Assembly: GCA_019426215.1 (NCBI GenBank)
Contig: CM033399.1
Span: 32,559,022 to 32,623,021 of the forward strand
Source: Buddleja alternifolia
Taxonomy: Eukaryota > Streptophyta > Magnoliopsida > Lamiales > Scrophulariaceae
Direction: 5' to 3'
Length of the DNA stretch: 64,000 bases
Shown here: in pieces, positions 1-10,554 of the stretch
How the letters are laid out: every line of letters starts with the position of its first letter
Position numbering within the stretch: the stretch's first letter is position 1
Translations under genes and position numbers: made by a program
Notes under the pieces: model-generated
The model's database searches: none
What the model was told of the DNA's origin: nothing
What the model saw: only the letters and a program-made list of their open reading frames with translations

Positions 1-5
1 GGTAA

Positions 6-504
6 ATGTCTGAGGTTCCGTTATATTATCGATATGACGGTGAGTGGAAAGAAAATGAGGGACAAAATGGAGCATATGGATGTGTTTCAAAGAATGGTAA
101 TCAAATGAAGTGTGCATTAATAATAGATGATCCAGATACGGTAACACTTTACATTTACATGACCGGATATTTGAAAGGGCTCCTTTTGTTCGAACTAGAA
201 CAAATATTAGATTGAGTTACATTCCATCGTCATATATCGATTCTGGTCATGTATATATTGAGAATGATTTTGATGCAAAGTTTATCTTATGGACCGTTGT
301 AATGCATCGAAAAATAGAAGCATTTTATATGTTGAGCTAATGAGCAAAGATGAAATTGACAATGAGCTTTTTGATAATGGTGGAAATGGTGATTTTTATA
401 TGGACATGGAAGAAAGAAGGGTTTGTGATACTTTATTTGCACAAATTCACGAGGATGGTAATATTATACTATCAATTACTATACATGAGCTAGCCCCAAA
501 CTAA
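6..504 (+). pseudogene. MuDR-type transposase N-terminal fragment, frameshifted
   Basis: This is the mirror copy of the intact 168-residue reading frame at 8576-9082. Relative to that copy it has lost one T near 147 and one base near 281, which breaks the frame twice, and it lacks one GATAAT hexamer (the DN pair). The encoded pattern resembles the N-terminal PB1-like region of plant MULE transposases: a YDGEWKEN opening, a central IRLSY block and a late ILYVE strand. No catalytic DDE domain, SWIM zinc finger or other transposase part follows. The family call rests on pattern recognition and is moderate. The coding direction points inward, towards the spacer. Confidence 0.5.
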
Positions 505-631
505 CCCAATAGTACCAACTACAAGCTAGGCCCAAATATAAATATGATATGAGTCTTTAATTAAGAATAAGTTGTATAATACTTTATTAAAATTAACACC
601 TTTAATTATATAATACTCTATAAAAATATAT

Positions 632-2247
632 TTATTTTGTGATTTTTGAACCACCTGCAACGTTGTCCTGTGCAGATGTAGCAATGTGTTCAGAAGCAGT
701 CACTTTTTTAAGGAACGAATGACGACCCTCAACATCTTCTCGCCAAATATCTTCAAAAAATACACTGTCCCCATTCTCAAGTACAGCCGTCCACTGATCG
801 GTAGTGGTGCCAATGGTAGTGACAGAGCGGTATTGGTCGATAGGAGCAAAACCATGCATGTGGCTGGCTTGCAACTCCTCCGCCGTCGGTGTAAGTACGC
901 TCCTGATATCCTGAAACTCTCAAAAATATAGAACTAATCAATACTATATCATATAATTTAGAATATATAACATGCTGAATTTAAAGAACCAACCTTCGAG
1001 TTACCAACAACTTGTAGAATTAGACCCAAAGATGGAGCTTGCTTTCTCAAATTGAATTGAGTGTTCCAATAGCAAATTCTCCGCAATTGGCCAATGATAA
1101 CATCCCTCACACGCCCAATACTCGGTGACAATGCTGCAATACACTCAAACGGCAACAGCTACAAACCCGAAAAATCAAAATTCTGAAATAACAAACTACA
1201 TAAATTAAAACACAGGACTTAATAATGGAATACTAAAATTTAATTACCATTAGTGGTAGAATGAAGCCACAACATGTCCACTGTGGATTTGCTGCACTAC
1301 ATAGTCTTTTGATGTTCAAATTTTGCACTTCCTTTATCAAATAACAATAACTCATTCTACCCCGTGGATAAGTGCGTGCAACATCAATGTCATCGACAAT
1401 TTCAACCAAAGCGCCATCTATTTCACAATCTTCTGACCTGCGACTAAATAACACAGATGCCACAAAATATAACACTGCTAACTTCAACTTGTCTAACAAA
1501 AGGCCCTCCCTCTCTTGTTGCCTAACACTCCCACTTAAAGCTCCGACCTCTTCAGCAGGGATACTGAAGTTGCTAAGCATATTCCTTACAACCTTCAGTG
1601 TTATTTTTTTTTCTCGCCAAAACGTTCCTCGAAACCATCACCATGTAAAACCTCTGATGGATAAGGAGAGCTATTCAACCCGCTAATAAGTGTATGCTCC
1701 ATTAGAGAGTACCGTACAGGGGTGTCATTCAAAACAAACCATAATTCAAGTTTTTTGTTCATGTGCACTTGTCTGCTTAGAAGCATCCACAATGGACTTA
1801 GACATGTTTCTATGTAAGGGGCAACTTCAAAGAGATGACCAAATTGTGAAGTCTTAAACCAATCCAACCCATCGGGATGATCTTTCAAGCAATCTTCAAT
1901 AAATTTTACTTCTTTCGCCAATTTGCAATGAGTCGCTAATTTACACTTGAAATTAAATTCATTTGGAGTCAATATAAGATTAGGTCGAGGAATATCATTT
2001 ACGACATTAACCTACGAATAAGTTATACAATATACTTCAAAAAACTAACACAAATTTAATATACGATTACAAGTAAAGTAGAAATCATTTTAATTTTACT
2101 TACCGGGATGAGATTTGGAGTTTGAGTGGGTGATTGGTTTACCGGTGGAGACGCAAATTCTATTTGATGACTAGGTAGCCGTGGGATGGAATTGGGATTG
2201 GGAGCGGGGCAAGTGGATGAGTTCGGTCTGGATCGATTACGTGACAT
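632..2247 (-). pseudogene. DUF1985-type MULE-associated gene, left copy
   Basis: This is a four-exon model, read from the mirror copy and from splice signals: 2247-2104, 2011-1248, 1158-994 and 910-632. The second exon carries a DUF1985-like domain (KCKLATHCKLAKEVKFIED and SRQVHMNKKLELWFVLND), known from ULP1-protease-like genes carried by plant Mutator-like elements. No ULP1 peptidase domain is present, so it is a fragment or a shortened relative. The donor of intron 1 is the canonical GTAAGT. A run of nine A on the coding strand (near 1609) throws exon 2 out of frame, and removing two A would restore it; the same run is in the right copy. The function is unknown and transposon-related. Confidence 0.6.
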
Positions 2248-3813
2248 CTTTACATGGGCATGGAAACAGAAAGGTCGAAAAATCACAATTCAGATTTTAC
2301 AATTACAAAGTTATTCTAAAAAAGGATTAGATTAAAAAATAAATGAATTCACAATTACGCAAAAGCATAGATTTCAAAAATCTTTCGAATATCACAACTA
2401 TTCCCTGAACAACAATCTAATTTTAAAAGATGAAATTAAAATTCTTTCCCCAATTAAAAACTGAAATAAGATAAAACAATAACACACTTTGTTGAAATAT
2501 ATGAGGGCATATATGTAATTTTTAGTGTTTACAATTCTGTTTGTAGTTAGTCAAAATGTCAAAGTTTGTTAATTAGGTGAGTTTTTCATTTTTATCTTTA
2601 TTAAAATAAGTTGAAAGCATATTTTTCAAATATATTGCAAAATTTCCCAATTACAGAAATCAATGGCTTCTCTCTCTCAATCTCCCAAATACTAAATTCT
2701 TGATTTCAACATGGTTATTAGAGCAAAATCACGATCTCATGCCATCTAAGCTCTCATAAGCAAGATTGAAGCAGATTTCTTGAATGATTTTAACAAATTT
2801 AACAGCAATCAATTGAGCTTTTCAATCACCTTTTCCTATAACCACAACATATAGATATCATAGAGACATACAATGCTGCGATTCATGAAATTAATACACA
2901 CAACATACACAGAGAAAAAAAAACAAATTCAATTTGAACCCAAATTGAAATTAGGGATCTGTTAAAACCCAATCCCCCAAAATGACCGTTTCTTTTTCGC
3001 GTTAGATAGAGATAAGTAGTACCTTCAACCTTGATTGACTGTTTCTTCTTCGTGTTCTTCGTAGTGTTCCTCGTAGTGTTCTTGTGTGCTTCTTCTCCTC
3101 ACGTCTTCTTCTTTGTCTAGAGAGAGAGAGTGTTGAATTGTGTTGTTTTGTCCAGAGTCAAATTAAGTTGCTGGAGGGGATTGTTTTGCTCAAAGGGTAT
3201 ATAAGGTAATTAAATTAAATTAAGTTGTTTTATTTTTTTATATCTCAGCGGGGCCGGTATATTTTGATTTGGAAAAAATTGGGTCCACACCTTAATTAAA
3301 AAAAATACCAAAAGAAAAGTAGAAGTCAAAGTGACTATTTACTTAATTACTATGCAAAAAGGGACCGTTTGCTTAATTTTCCCCTTTTTTGTAAGTAGGC
3401 ATGTCGGCTTTATGAGCCAAGTTTAGTGGGATTGTGCTTGAATATAATATGCTTAAACTCAGCTCATAATTTTTTATTTTTGGCTCGGCTCAAAATTAGA
3501 CTCATATTTTTTTTACGAGCTTCAGACTTATTTCAGACCGGCTCATCAACTTTTCTCAATAAAAAAATGTACACAATAGAATAATATTAAGAGACTAATC
3601 TCAAATAGTAGATTAGATAGAAGTTTACGCTAATGAGTATGTATAATTCTAAAGTATTCTAATAGAGTCATAAAGCCGTTATCAGTAATTATCAATATTT
3701 AAAATCCGGCTTAATATACTTGAAGTGACATGAAAAAATGAGAAGTTTTTCCAAAGTCTCTTTAGAAGTACTTTTTTCATTAATATATGTATTTCTTGCA
3801 CATATATAGAATG

Positions 3814-4884
3814 GGGATAATTACGCTGGACATATCGGAGATATTGCAAAATTACAAAAAATATCTCCTATTCAATACATTACATATAACATCTATTCCG
3901 TTTCCGCCGTCTAACAATGAGCACCTTCCGTTAGGGTTCCGTTAAAATTTTAGGTAAACTTCCAAAAATATCTCTGATTTTTCTGGACTAGAAGACCAAA
4001 CTTTTTTTACAATTATACCCTTTTGGTGTTATTTGTAATATTTTATAAAAGTATAGGTGTTATATGTAATATTGTGTATATAAAGTATATAAATAATTAT
4101 TTATAATTAAAAATTATTATCAACAAAATAAAAAAATTATAAATTATTTAAATAAAATAAAAATATTATGTGTAAAATATCATTTTATTCTTTTAATTAA
4201 ATTAATATATAATAGTTTACGTTATATAATAGTTTATATAAATTAAAATTTTATAATTTAAATTAATTTATGAAATTTATAAATAAATCTAAAAATTGTA
4301 TTTTAATTAACTAAATTTCTATAATAAATTATTTATTAATATATTACTTTATAAATAAATAAATAAAATAAAGGAAAAAAAAAAGAAAAGAAAAGGGGGG
4401 TGGGTGTTGTCTTCTCCAACCACACACACAAAATTACACTGTCACACACACACACACTCACGCACTCATGCACACACACACACAAACACACACAATTACA
4501 CACACAGAGAGAGTCACGCACACACACATGCACACACAATTACACACACACAGTCACACACAAGCACAAGCACACGCACACACACACACAAACATACATA
4601 TATATATATATGTATTTTTCTTTTAAATTTACTTTTTTATTTTAAAATTGGTATTAGAAGTAAATATAGAGAGTTAAAGGGGCAATTTGGTAATTGAGCT
4701 TGTTTTCATTTTTCTAATTTATATTTTTTTAAAAAAATTCAGTAAGGTCATTTAGGTCTTTTGTCACTTTTCATCCATTTTTACATCAATACATGAAAAC
4801 TTTGGATGTTAGATGTAATTTATTAAACTAGGGGATGTTTTTTGTAATTAGGCAATACCTCAAGATCCCCAGTGTAATTATCCC
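3814..4884. mobile_element. Non-autonomous TIR element of about 1.07 kb
   Basis: The ends form terminal inverted repeats of roughly 80 bp at about 75 percent identity. The left end starts GGGATAATTACGCTGGACAT; the right end, read in reverse, starts GGGATAATTACACTGGGGAT. Both continue with an ATTACAAAAAA block and an ATTACAT-TAACATC block. The flanks are AT-rich and similar (TATATAG on both sides), so the exact target duplication is ambiguous. There is no coding capacity. GGGATAATTACA termini recur in plant MULE-like MITEs, but the superfamily is an inference. Confidence 0.75.
4426..4600. repeat. CA/GT microsatellite
   Basis: An imperfect CACACA tract interrupted by TCACG, CAATTA and GAGAGA, followed by a short TATATA run. 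It lies inside the TIR element. Confidence 0.95.
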
Positions 4885-5154
4885 TATATAGTATATATAG
4901 TAAGTTTCAAGTTTAAAAATCTATTACGAGTCTTACATAAGCTAGTTTAAAAATAATTTAATTATATGAAACAAAGCATTAAATTAGAGGTTACTAATGA
5001 GTTCGGACTATTCGGACTGAGCCTAATAATGCTCAAGCTCGGCTCACAAATTAATCAGGCTTAATGTGTAAGCTCAAACTCAACTGACTCATTCAATTAG
5101 ACTCAGCTCAAATATAAGGGGGCCAAACAATCGGGCTTCAGGTAAATCTGGGTT

Positions 5155-5330
5155 AATTGACAGTCCTACTTGAAAGTGGGTTTGGGCGGTCTTACCCTTT
5201 TCCTGATGTTGTTAGTGGGCTTTGGGGGTTTAGACCTGGTTCAATTGACAATCCTACTTGTAAGTGAGTTCGGGACGGTCTTACCCTTTTCCTGATGTTG
5301 TAAGTGGGCTTTGGGAGGGTCTAAACTCTA
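5155..5330. repeat. Tandem duplication, 88-bp period
   Basis: Two copies of a block beginning AATTGACA(G/A)TCCTACTT, at 5155 and 5243. Each contains CGGTCTTACCCTTTTCCTGA and GTGGGCTTTGGG. Confidence 0.85.
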
Positions 5331-5485
5331 AACCATCTATATCTATATTTATATTTATTTTGAAAATATGAATCATATGAAATGATTTATATGATTTACA
5401 TTTCTTAAACTTTTTTGTTAAAAACTAAAATAATCATATAATAAATATTTAATATTAATAACAAATTAAATTTTATTATAATTAT

Positions 5486-5650
5486 AAAATGAATGTTCAT
5501 GAACGTGAAAGTGAGAGTTAACATTGTTCAATGTATATGGAAGGTAATTTTTTTTTAATTATTATTGTTATAAAATGAATGTGCATGAACTTGAAATTAA
5601 TAGTTAACATTGTCCAATGTATATGCAAAGTGAGTTTAATAAGAATATTA
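5486..5650. repeat. Tandem duplication, 86-bp period
   Basis: Two diverged copies start AAAATGAATGT(T/G)CATGAAC at 5486 and 5572. Both contain AGTTAACATTGT(T/C)CAATGTA. Confidence 0.8.
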
Positions 5651-6832
5651 ATAATTCACAAAAATATAAATGATTGAGATCTAATTGATGACCGGGAAAA
5701 TTAAGCAAACGGTCCCTTTTTGCATAGTAATTAAGTAAATAGTCACTTTGACTTCTACTTTTCTTTTGGTATTTTTTTTAATTAAGGTGTGGACCCAATT
5801 TTTTTCCAAATCAAAATATACCGGCCCCGCTGAGATATTAAAAAAATAAAACAACTTAATTTAATTTAATTACCTTATATACCCTTTGAGCAAAACAATC
5901 CCCTCCAGCAACTTAATTTGACTCTGGACAAAACAACACAATTCAACACTCTCTCTCTCTAGACAAAGAAGAAGACGTGAGGAGAAGAAGCACGCAAGAA
6001 CACTACGAGGAACACTACGAAGAACACGAAGAAGAAACAGTCAATCAAGGTTGAAGGTACTACTTATCTCTATCTAACGCGAAAAAGAAACGGTCATTTT
6101 GGGGGATTGGGTTTTAACAGATCCCTAATTTCAATTTGGGTTCAAATTGAATTTGTTTTTTTTTCTCTGTGTATGTTGTGTGTATTAATTTCATGAATCG
6201 CAGCATTGTATGTCTCTATGATATCTATATGTTTGGGTTATAGGAAAAGGTGATTGAAAAGCTCAATTGATTGCTGTTAAGTTTGTTAAAATCATTCAAG
6301 AAATCTGCTTCAATCTTGCTTATGAGAGCTTAGATGGCATGAGATCGTGATTTTGCTCTAATAACCATGTTGAAATCAAGAATTTAGTATTTGGGAGATT
6401 GAGAGAGAGAAGCCATTGATATCTGTAATTGGGAAATTTTGCAATATATTTGAAAAATATGCTTTCAACTTATTTTAATAAAGATAAAAATGAAAAACTC
6501 ACCTAATTAACAAACTTGGACATTTTGACTAACTACAAACAGAATTGTAAACACTAAAAATTACATATATGCCCTCATATATTTCAACAAAGTGTGTTAT
6601 TATTTTATCTTATTTCAGTTTTTTAATTGGGGAAAGAATTTTAATTTCATCTTTTAAAATTAGATTGTTGTTCAGGGAATAGTTGTGATATTCGAAAGAT
6701 TTTTGAAATCTATGCTTTTGCGTAATTGTGAATTCATTTATTTTTTAATCTAATCCTTTTTTAGAATAACTTTGTAATTGTAGAATCTGAATTGTGATTT
6801 TTCGACCTTTCTGTTTCCATGCCCATGTAAAG

Positions 6833-8448
6833 ATGTCACGTAATCGATCCAGACCGAACTCATCCACTTGCCCCGCTCCCAATCCCAATGCCATCCCACG
6901 GCTACCTAGTCATCAAATAGAATTTGCGTCTCCACCGGTAAACCAATCACCCACTCAAACTCCAAATCTCATCCCGGAAAGTAAAATTAAAATGATTTCT
7001 ACTTTACTTGTAATCGTATATTAAATTTGTGTTAGTTTTTTGAAGTATATTGTATAACTTATTCGTAGGTTAATGCCGTAAATGATATTCCTCGACCTAA
7101 TCTTATATTGACTCCAAATGAATTTAATTTCAAGTGTAAATTAGCGACTCATTGCAAATTGGCAAAAGAAGTAAAATTTATTGAAGATTGCTTGAAAGAT
7201 CATCCCGATGGGTTGGATTGGTTTAAGACTTCACAATTTGGCCATCTCTTTGAAGTTGCCCCTTACATAGAAACATGTCTAAGTCCATTGTGGATACTTC
7301 TAAGCAGACAAGTGCACATGAACAAAAAACTTGAATTATGGTTTGTTTTGAATGACACCCCTGTACGGTACTCTCTAATGGAGCATACACTTATTAGCGG
7401 GTTGAATAGCTCTCCTTATCCATCAGAGGTTTTACATGGTGATGGTTTCGAGGAACGTTTTGGCGAGAAAAAAAAATAACACTGAAGGTTGTAAGGAATA
7501 TGCTTAGCAACTTCAGTATCCCTGCTGAAGAGGTCGGAGCTTTAAGTGGGAGTGTTAGGCAACAAGAGAGGGAGGGCCTTTTGTTAGACAAGTTGAAGTT
7601 AGCAGTGTTATATTTTGTGGCATATGTGTTATTTAGTCGCAGGTCAGAAGATTGTGAAATAGATGGCGCTTTGGTTGAAATTGTCGATGACATTGATGTT
7701 GCACGCACTTATCCACGGGGTAGGATGAGTTATTGTTATTTGATAAAGGAAGTGCAAAATTTGAACATCAAAAGACTATGTAGTGCAGCAAATCCACAGT
7801 GGACATGTTGTGGCTTCATTCTACCACTAATGGTAATTAAATTTTAGTATTCCATTATTAAGTCCTGTGTTTTAATTTATGTAGTTTGTTATTTCAGAAT
7901 TTTGATTTTTCGGGTTTGTAGCTGTTGCCGTTTGAGTGTATTCCAGCATTGTCACCGAGTATTGGGCGTGTGAGGGATGTTATCATTGGCCAATTGCCGA
8001 GAATTTGCTATTGGGACACTCAATTCAATTTGAGAAAGCAAGCTCCATCTTTGGGTCTAATTCTACAAGTTGTTGGTAACTCGAAGGTTGGTTCTTTAAA
8101 TTCAGCATGTTATATATTCTAAATTATATGATATAGTATTGATTAGTTCTATATTTTTGAGAGTTTCAGGATATCAGGAGCGTACTTACACCGACGGCGG
8201 AGGAGTTGCAAGCCAGCCACATGCATGGTTTTGCTCCTATCGACCAATACCGCTCTGTCACTACCATTGGCACCACTACCGATCAGTGGACGGCTGTACT
8301 TGAGAATGGGGACAGTGTATTTTTTGAAGATATTTGGCGAGAAGATGTTGAGGGTCGTCATTCGTTCCTTAAAAGAGTGACTGCTTCTGAACACATTGCT
8401 ACACCTGCACAGGACAACGTTGCAGGTGGTTCAAAAATCACAAAATAA
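6833..8448 (+). pseudogene. DUF1985-type MULE-associated gene, right copy
   Basis: Exons deduced from splice signals and the mirror copy are 6833-6976, 7069-7832, 7922-8086 and 8170-8448. The start is ATG 6833 (MSRNRSRPNSS), followed by a low-complexity Pro/Ser-rich N-terminus. Exon 2 has the DUF1985-like domain, then SNFSIPAEEVGALSGSVRQQ. Exon 4 ends in a stop at 8446-8448. Two defects are visible. The first intron donor is GAAAGT instead of the GTAAGT of the left copy. A nine-A run ending at 7478 shifts the frame, as in the left copy. No ULP1 peptidase residues follow. A regulated cellular role is not suggested; it is most likely a MULE passenger. Confidence 0.6.
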
Positions 8449-8575
8449 ATATATTTTTATAGTGTATTATATAATTAAAGGTGTTAATTTTAATAAAGTA
8501 TTATACAACTTATTCTTAATTAATGACTCATATCATATTTATATTTGGGCCTAGCTTCTAGTTGGTACTATTGGG

Positions 8576-9082
8576 TTAGTTTGGGGCTAGCTCATGTATA
8601 GTAATTGATAGTGTAATATTACCATCCTCGTGAATTTGTGCAAATGAAGTATCACAAACCCTTCTTTCTTCCATGTCCATATAAAAATCACCATTTCCAC
8701 CATTATCATTATCAAAAAGCCCATTGTCAATTTCATCTTTGCTCATTAGCTCAACATATAGAATGCTTCTATTTTTCGATGCATTACAACGGTCCATAAG
8801 ATAACACTTTGCATCAAAATCATTCTCAATATATACATGACCAGAATCGGTATATGACGATGGAATGTGACTCAATCTAATATTTGTTCTAGTCCGAACA
8901 AAATGAGCCCTTTCAAATATCCGGTCATGTAAATGTAAAAGTGTTACCGTATCTGGATCATCTATTATTAATGCACACTTCATTTGATTACCATTCTTTG
9001 AAACCCATCCATATGCTCCATTTTGTCCCTCATTTTCTTTCCACTCACCGTCATATCGATAATATAACGGAATCTCAAACAT
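8576..9082 (-). CDS. MuDR-type transposase N-terminal fragment (intact 168-aa frame)
   Basis: One open frame of 168 codons, converging on the DUF1985 gene with 127 bp between the two stop codons. The opening FEIPLYYRYDGEWKENEGQN, a mid IRLSHIPSSYTDSGHVYIEN block and a late SILYVELMS strand match the look of the PB1-like N-terminal region of plant MULE transposases. The acidic tail (DNDNGGNGDFYMDMEERR) is typical of the linker that follows. The frame stops there, so the DDE transposase core is missing. It may be a short relic exon rather than a functional protein. The left mirror copy has two frameshifts. Confidence 0.45.
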   Translation of the reverse strand: MFEIPLYYRYDGEWKENEGQNGAYGWVSKNGNQMKCALIIDDPDTVTLLHLHDRIFERAHFVRTRTNIRLSHIPSSYTDSGHVYIENDFDAKCYLMDRCNASKNRSILYVELMSKDEIDNGLFDNDNGGNGDFYMDMEERRVCDTSFAQIHEDGNITLSITIHELAPN

Positions 9083-9152
9083 TTGCCTGAAAAAAATAAA
9101 AACAAATTAATATATTCAAAATACCAAAAATAAGAACAAATTAGTAGCATAC

Positions 9153-9169
9153 AGAGACGTAATTATACA
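9153..9169. repeat. 17-bp target-site duplication, left
   Basis: AGAGACGTAATTATACA is repeated exactly at 12013-12029. Its length and perfection fit target-primed reverse transcription of a LINE. Confidence 0.85.
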
Positions 9170-9475
9170 CTCTTTTTTTTATCTCTCTATATGAGAGTTG
9201 CAGGTTTTTGTTTAGGTTTATACTGTTCACATTACAAATCCGCCGCACATAGCCATTTTTGAAATCTGTCTCTTCCTCAACCAAATCTTCTTCTTCCCAT
9301 CCCAGTTTTCTGAGTGCTACACACATCGAGAGATACACGAGAACTGTGAGGGAGAAGTTTTCTGTTTTCAGAAGGGGAGTGAGAGATATCCCAGTTTCTT
9401 CCTCTTCGGGCTTTGCTTTCGGGAGTTCTGGGCGCAACCATCGCTAACGAAATTCGCCATTTTTCATCCATCTCG

Positions 9476-9646
9476 ATGGCCACCACTGGAGACCACCTCG
9501 GCCCTTTCGATCTCGACCTTTCCACCTCCAGATTTGAGCTTCCCACTTCTGATTTTGGCTCTAAATCGGATCGAAAGCCTCTCTCTGCTGCTGTCCGGGC
9601 CAAAAAGTTGCAGTCCTTTGATGGTTACCCCGGTCTTGATGTATGA
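9476..9646 (+). pseudogene. Possible LINE ORF1 N-terminal remnant
   Basis: ATG 9476 opens a frame beginning MATTGDHLGPFDLDLSTSRF, which stops after 56 codons at 9646. It follows a CT/GA-rich leader. Other frames continue open past the stop, so an indel is likely. The position near the 5' end of the LINE supports an ORF1 start, but I do not recognise a domain. Confidence 0.35.
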
Positions 9647-10320
9647 TTTGGGTACCATCTCCACGCTCCAGATTTTGTGCTCGTCTTTTGAAAATGATTT
9701 TTTTGTGCCATCGGAGTTTATTGTATCGACTCTTTCAACCGTGTATCCGGTGGTTCCTTCGAGTAAAATCTGGAGTGGTCTTGGTTTTATGTTGTGTTTT
9801 TTTTTTCTTCTCTTGTTTTATCTTTTTGTCTCGTATGTCTGTTTTATGTTCTTTTTTAGTTTGCAGTGGTGGCGTTGATAGGAGTCATTTTTACGTGTTA
9901 TTAAGCCCCTTTGCGTTTATGTTTTAGGTTCATTTATCGCTTGATTTTGTCACTTGTGCGTTTATTCGTGCATTAAGTGATTTCAGGCCTTAAGTGGATG
10001 CAATCGAAGAAAGGGTGGAAAAAGGACGTATAAAACAAGTTTAGGCCAAGATGTTTCACACCTCTACGACCAAACAAGCAAGAAACAAGCTGGAGTTAGC
10101 CAAAATCATATTTTAGTACCGTTTCCGCACACCTGGGCGCCAAATCAGAAACAACCTCCACGTTGGAACGCCATTTGGGTAAATTTAGAGACCGAATTTG
10201 ATGACGTGTCCTTCTACACAGTTTTAGATCTATGTCTTATCTTTACATGGGGACTTGAATCATCCAATTCGGAGGTCTGTGGAGAAGTTTATGAATAAAA
10301 CACTATCTCTGCGCTGGAAA

Positions 10321-10540
10321 ACACGAAAGAGGTAGCTCACATTCTTGATAGGAGGAAAGTAAGAGAATGGTAGGTGGAAAACAAGAGAATGGTAGTTCAC
10401 ATTCTTGGTAGATGGAAAGTAAGAGAATGGTAGGTGGAAAACAAGAGAATGGTAGTTCACATTCTTGGTAGATGGAAAACAAGAGAATGGTAGGTGGAAA
10501 GAAAAGAGAATGGAATGACATGTTCTTGGTAGGTGGATTT
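10321..10540. repeat. 60-bp minisatellite in LTR U3
   Basis: About 3.5 copies with a period of exactly 60 bp at 10321, 10381, 10441 and 10501. Each copy contains GAGAATGGTAGTTCACATTC and TAAGAGAATGGTAGGTGG. The last copy is the most diverged. Confidence 0.95.
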
Positions 10541-10546
10541 TTTTGC

Positions 10547-10554
10547 TATAAAAG
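10547..10554 (+). promoter_or_regulatory. Candidate LTR TATA box
   Basis: TATAAAAG lies directly after the 60-bp repeats, followed by a short leader (CACTTGAAAACACATTCCCC). This is the layout of a retrotransposon U3/R promoter. The transcription start is not shown by sequence alone. Confidence 0.5.

Larger units (their letters stand above)
1..3383. repeat. Left arm of a 3.4-kb inverted repeat (MULE-derived)
   Basis: This arm is the near-perfect reverse complement of 5694-9083. Each ORF in it has a mirror-image partner in the other arm, differing by only a few residues. The inner boundary is sharp: the shared sequence ends at 3383 with CTTAATTTTCCC, mirrored by GGGAAAATTAAG at 5694. That end resembles a MULE terminus (compare GGGACAATTGGGCAAATAG, read on the minus strand at 19126). 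The outer boundary lies at or beyond the left edge of the window, so the arm may be longer. It holds a MuDR-type fragment on the plus strand and a DUF1985 gene on the minus strand. Confidence 0.93.
3384..5693. other. Spacer between the inverted arms, no gene
   Basis: This is the unpaired centre of the inverted repeat. It contains a MITE-like element (3814-4884), a CA/GT microsatellite and two short tandem duplications. It also has GCTCGGCTCA-type low-copy sequence at both sides (3410-3560 and 4990-5130) that looks like another decayed MITE. Reading frames over the CA run are repeat artefacts. Confidence 0.7.
5694..9083. repeat. Right arm of the 3.4-kb inverted repeat
   Basis: This is the reverse complement of 1-3383. 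The inner end is GGGAAAATTAAGCAAACGG at 5694. The arm runs through a CT-rich leader (near 5950) with a candidate 5'-UTR intron (donor GT at 6057, acceptor CAG near 6203), then the DUF1985 gene on the plus strand and the MuDR-type fragment on the minus strand. Homology with the left arm is visible to about 9083, where the window limits the comparison. Confidence 0.93.

Noticed and set aside
4336..4697. Overlapping His/Thr-rich and Val/Cys-rich frames on both strands
   Set aside because: They are translations of the CA/GT microsatellite and have no independent support.
1..9083. A single MULE with 3.4-kb terminal inverted repeats
   Set aside because: The transposon-like ends lie at the inner borders of the arms rather than at the outer borders, and the left outer border is outside the window. 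Kept only as an alternative.
10321..10540. CRISPR-like repeats
   Set aside because: The period is a continuous 60 bp without unique spacers, inside a plant LTR.
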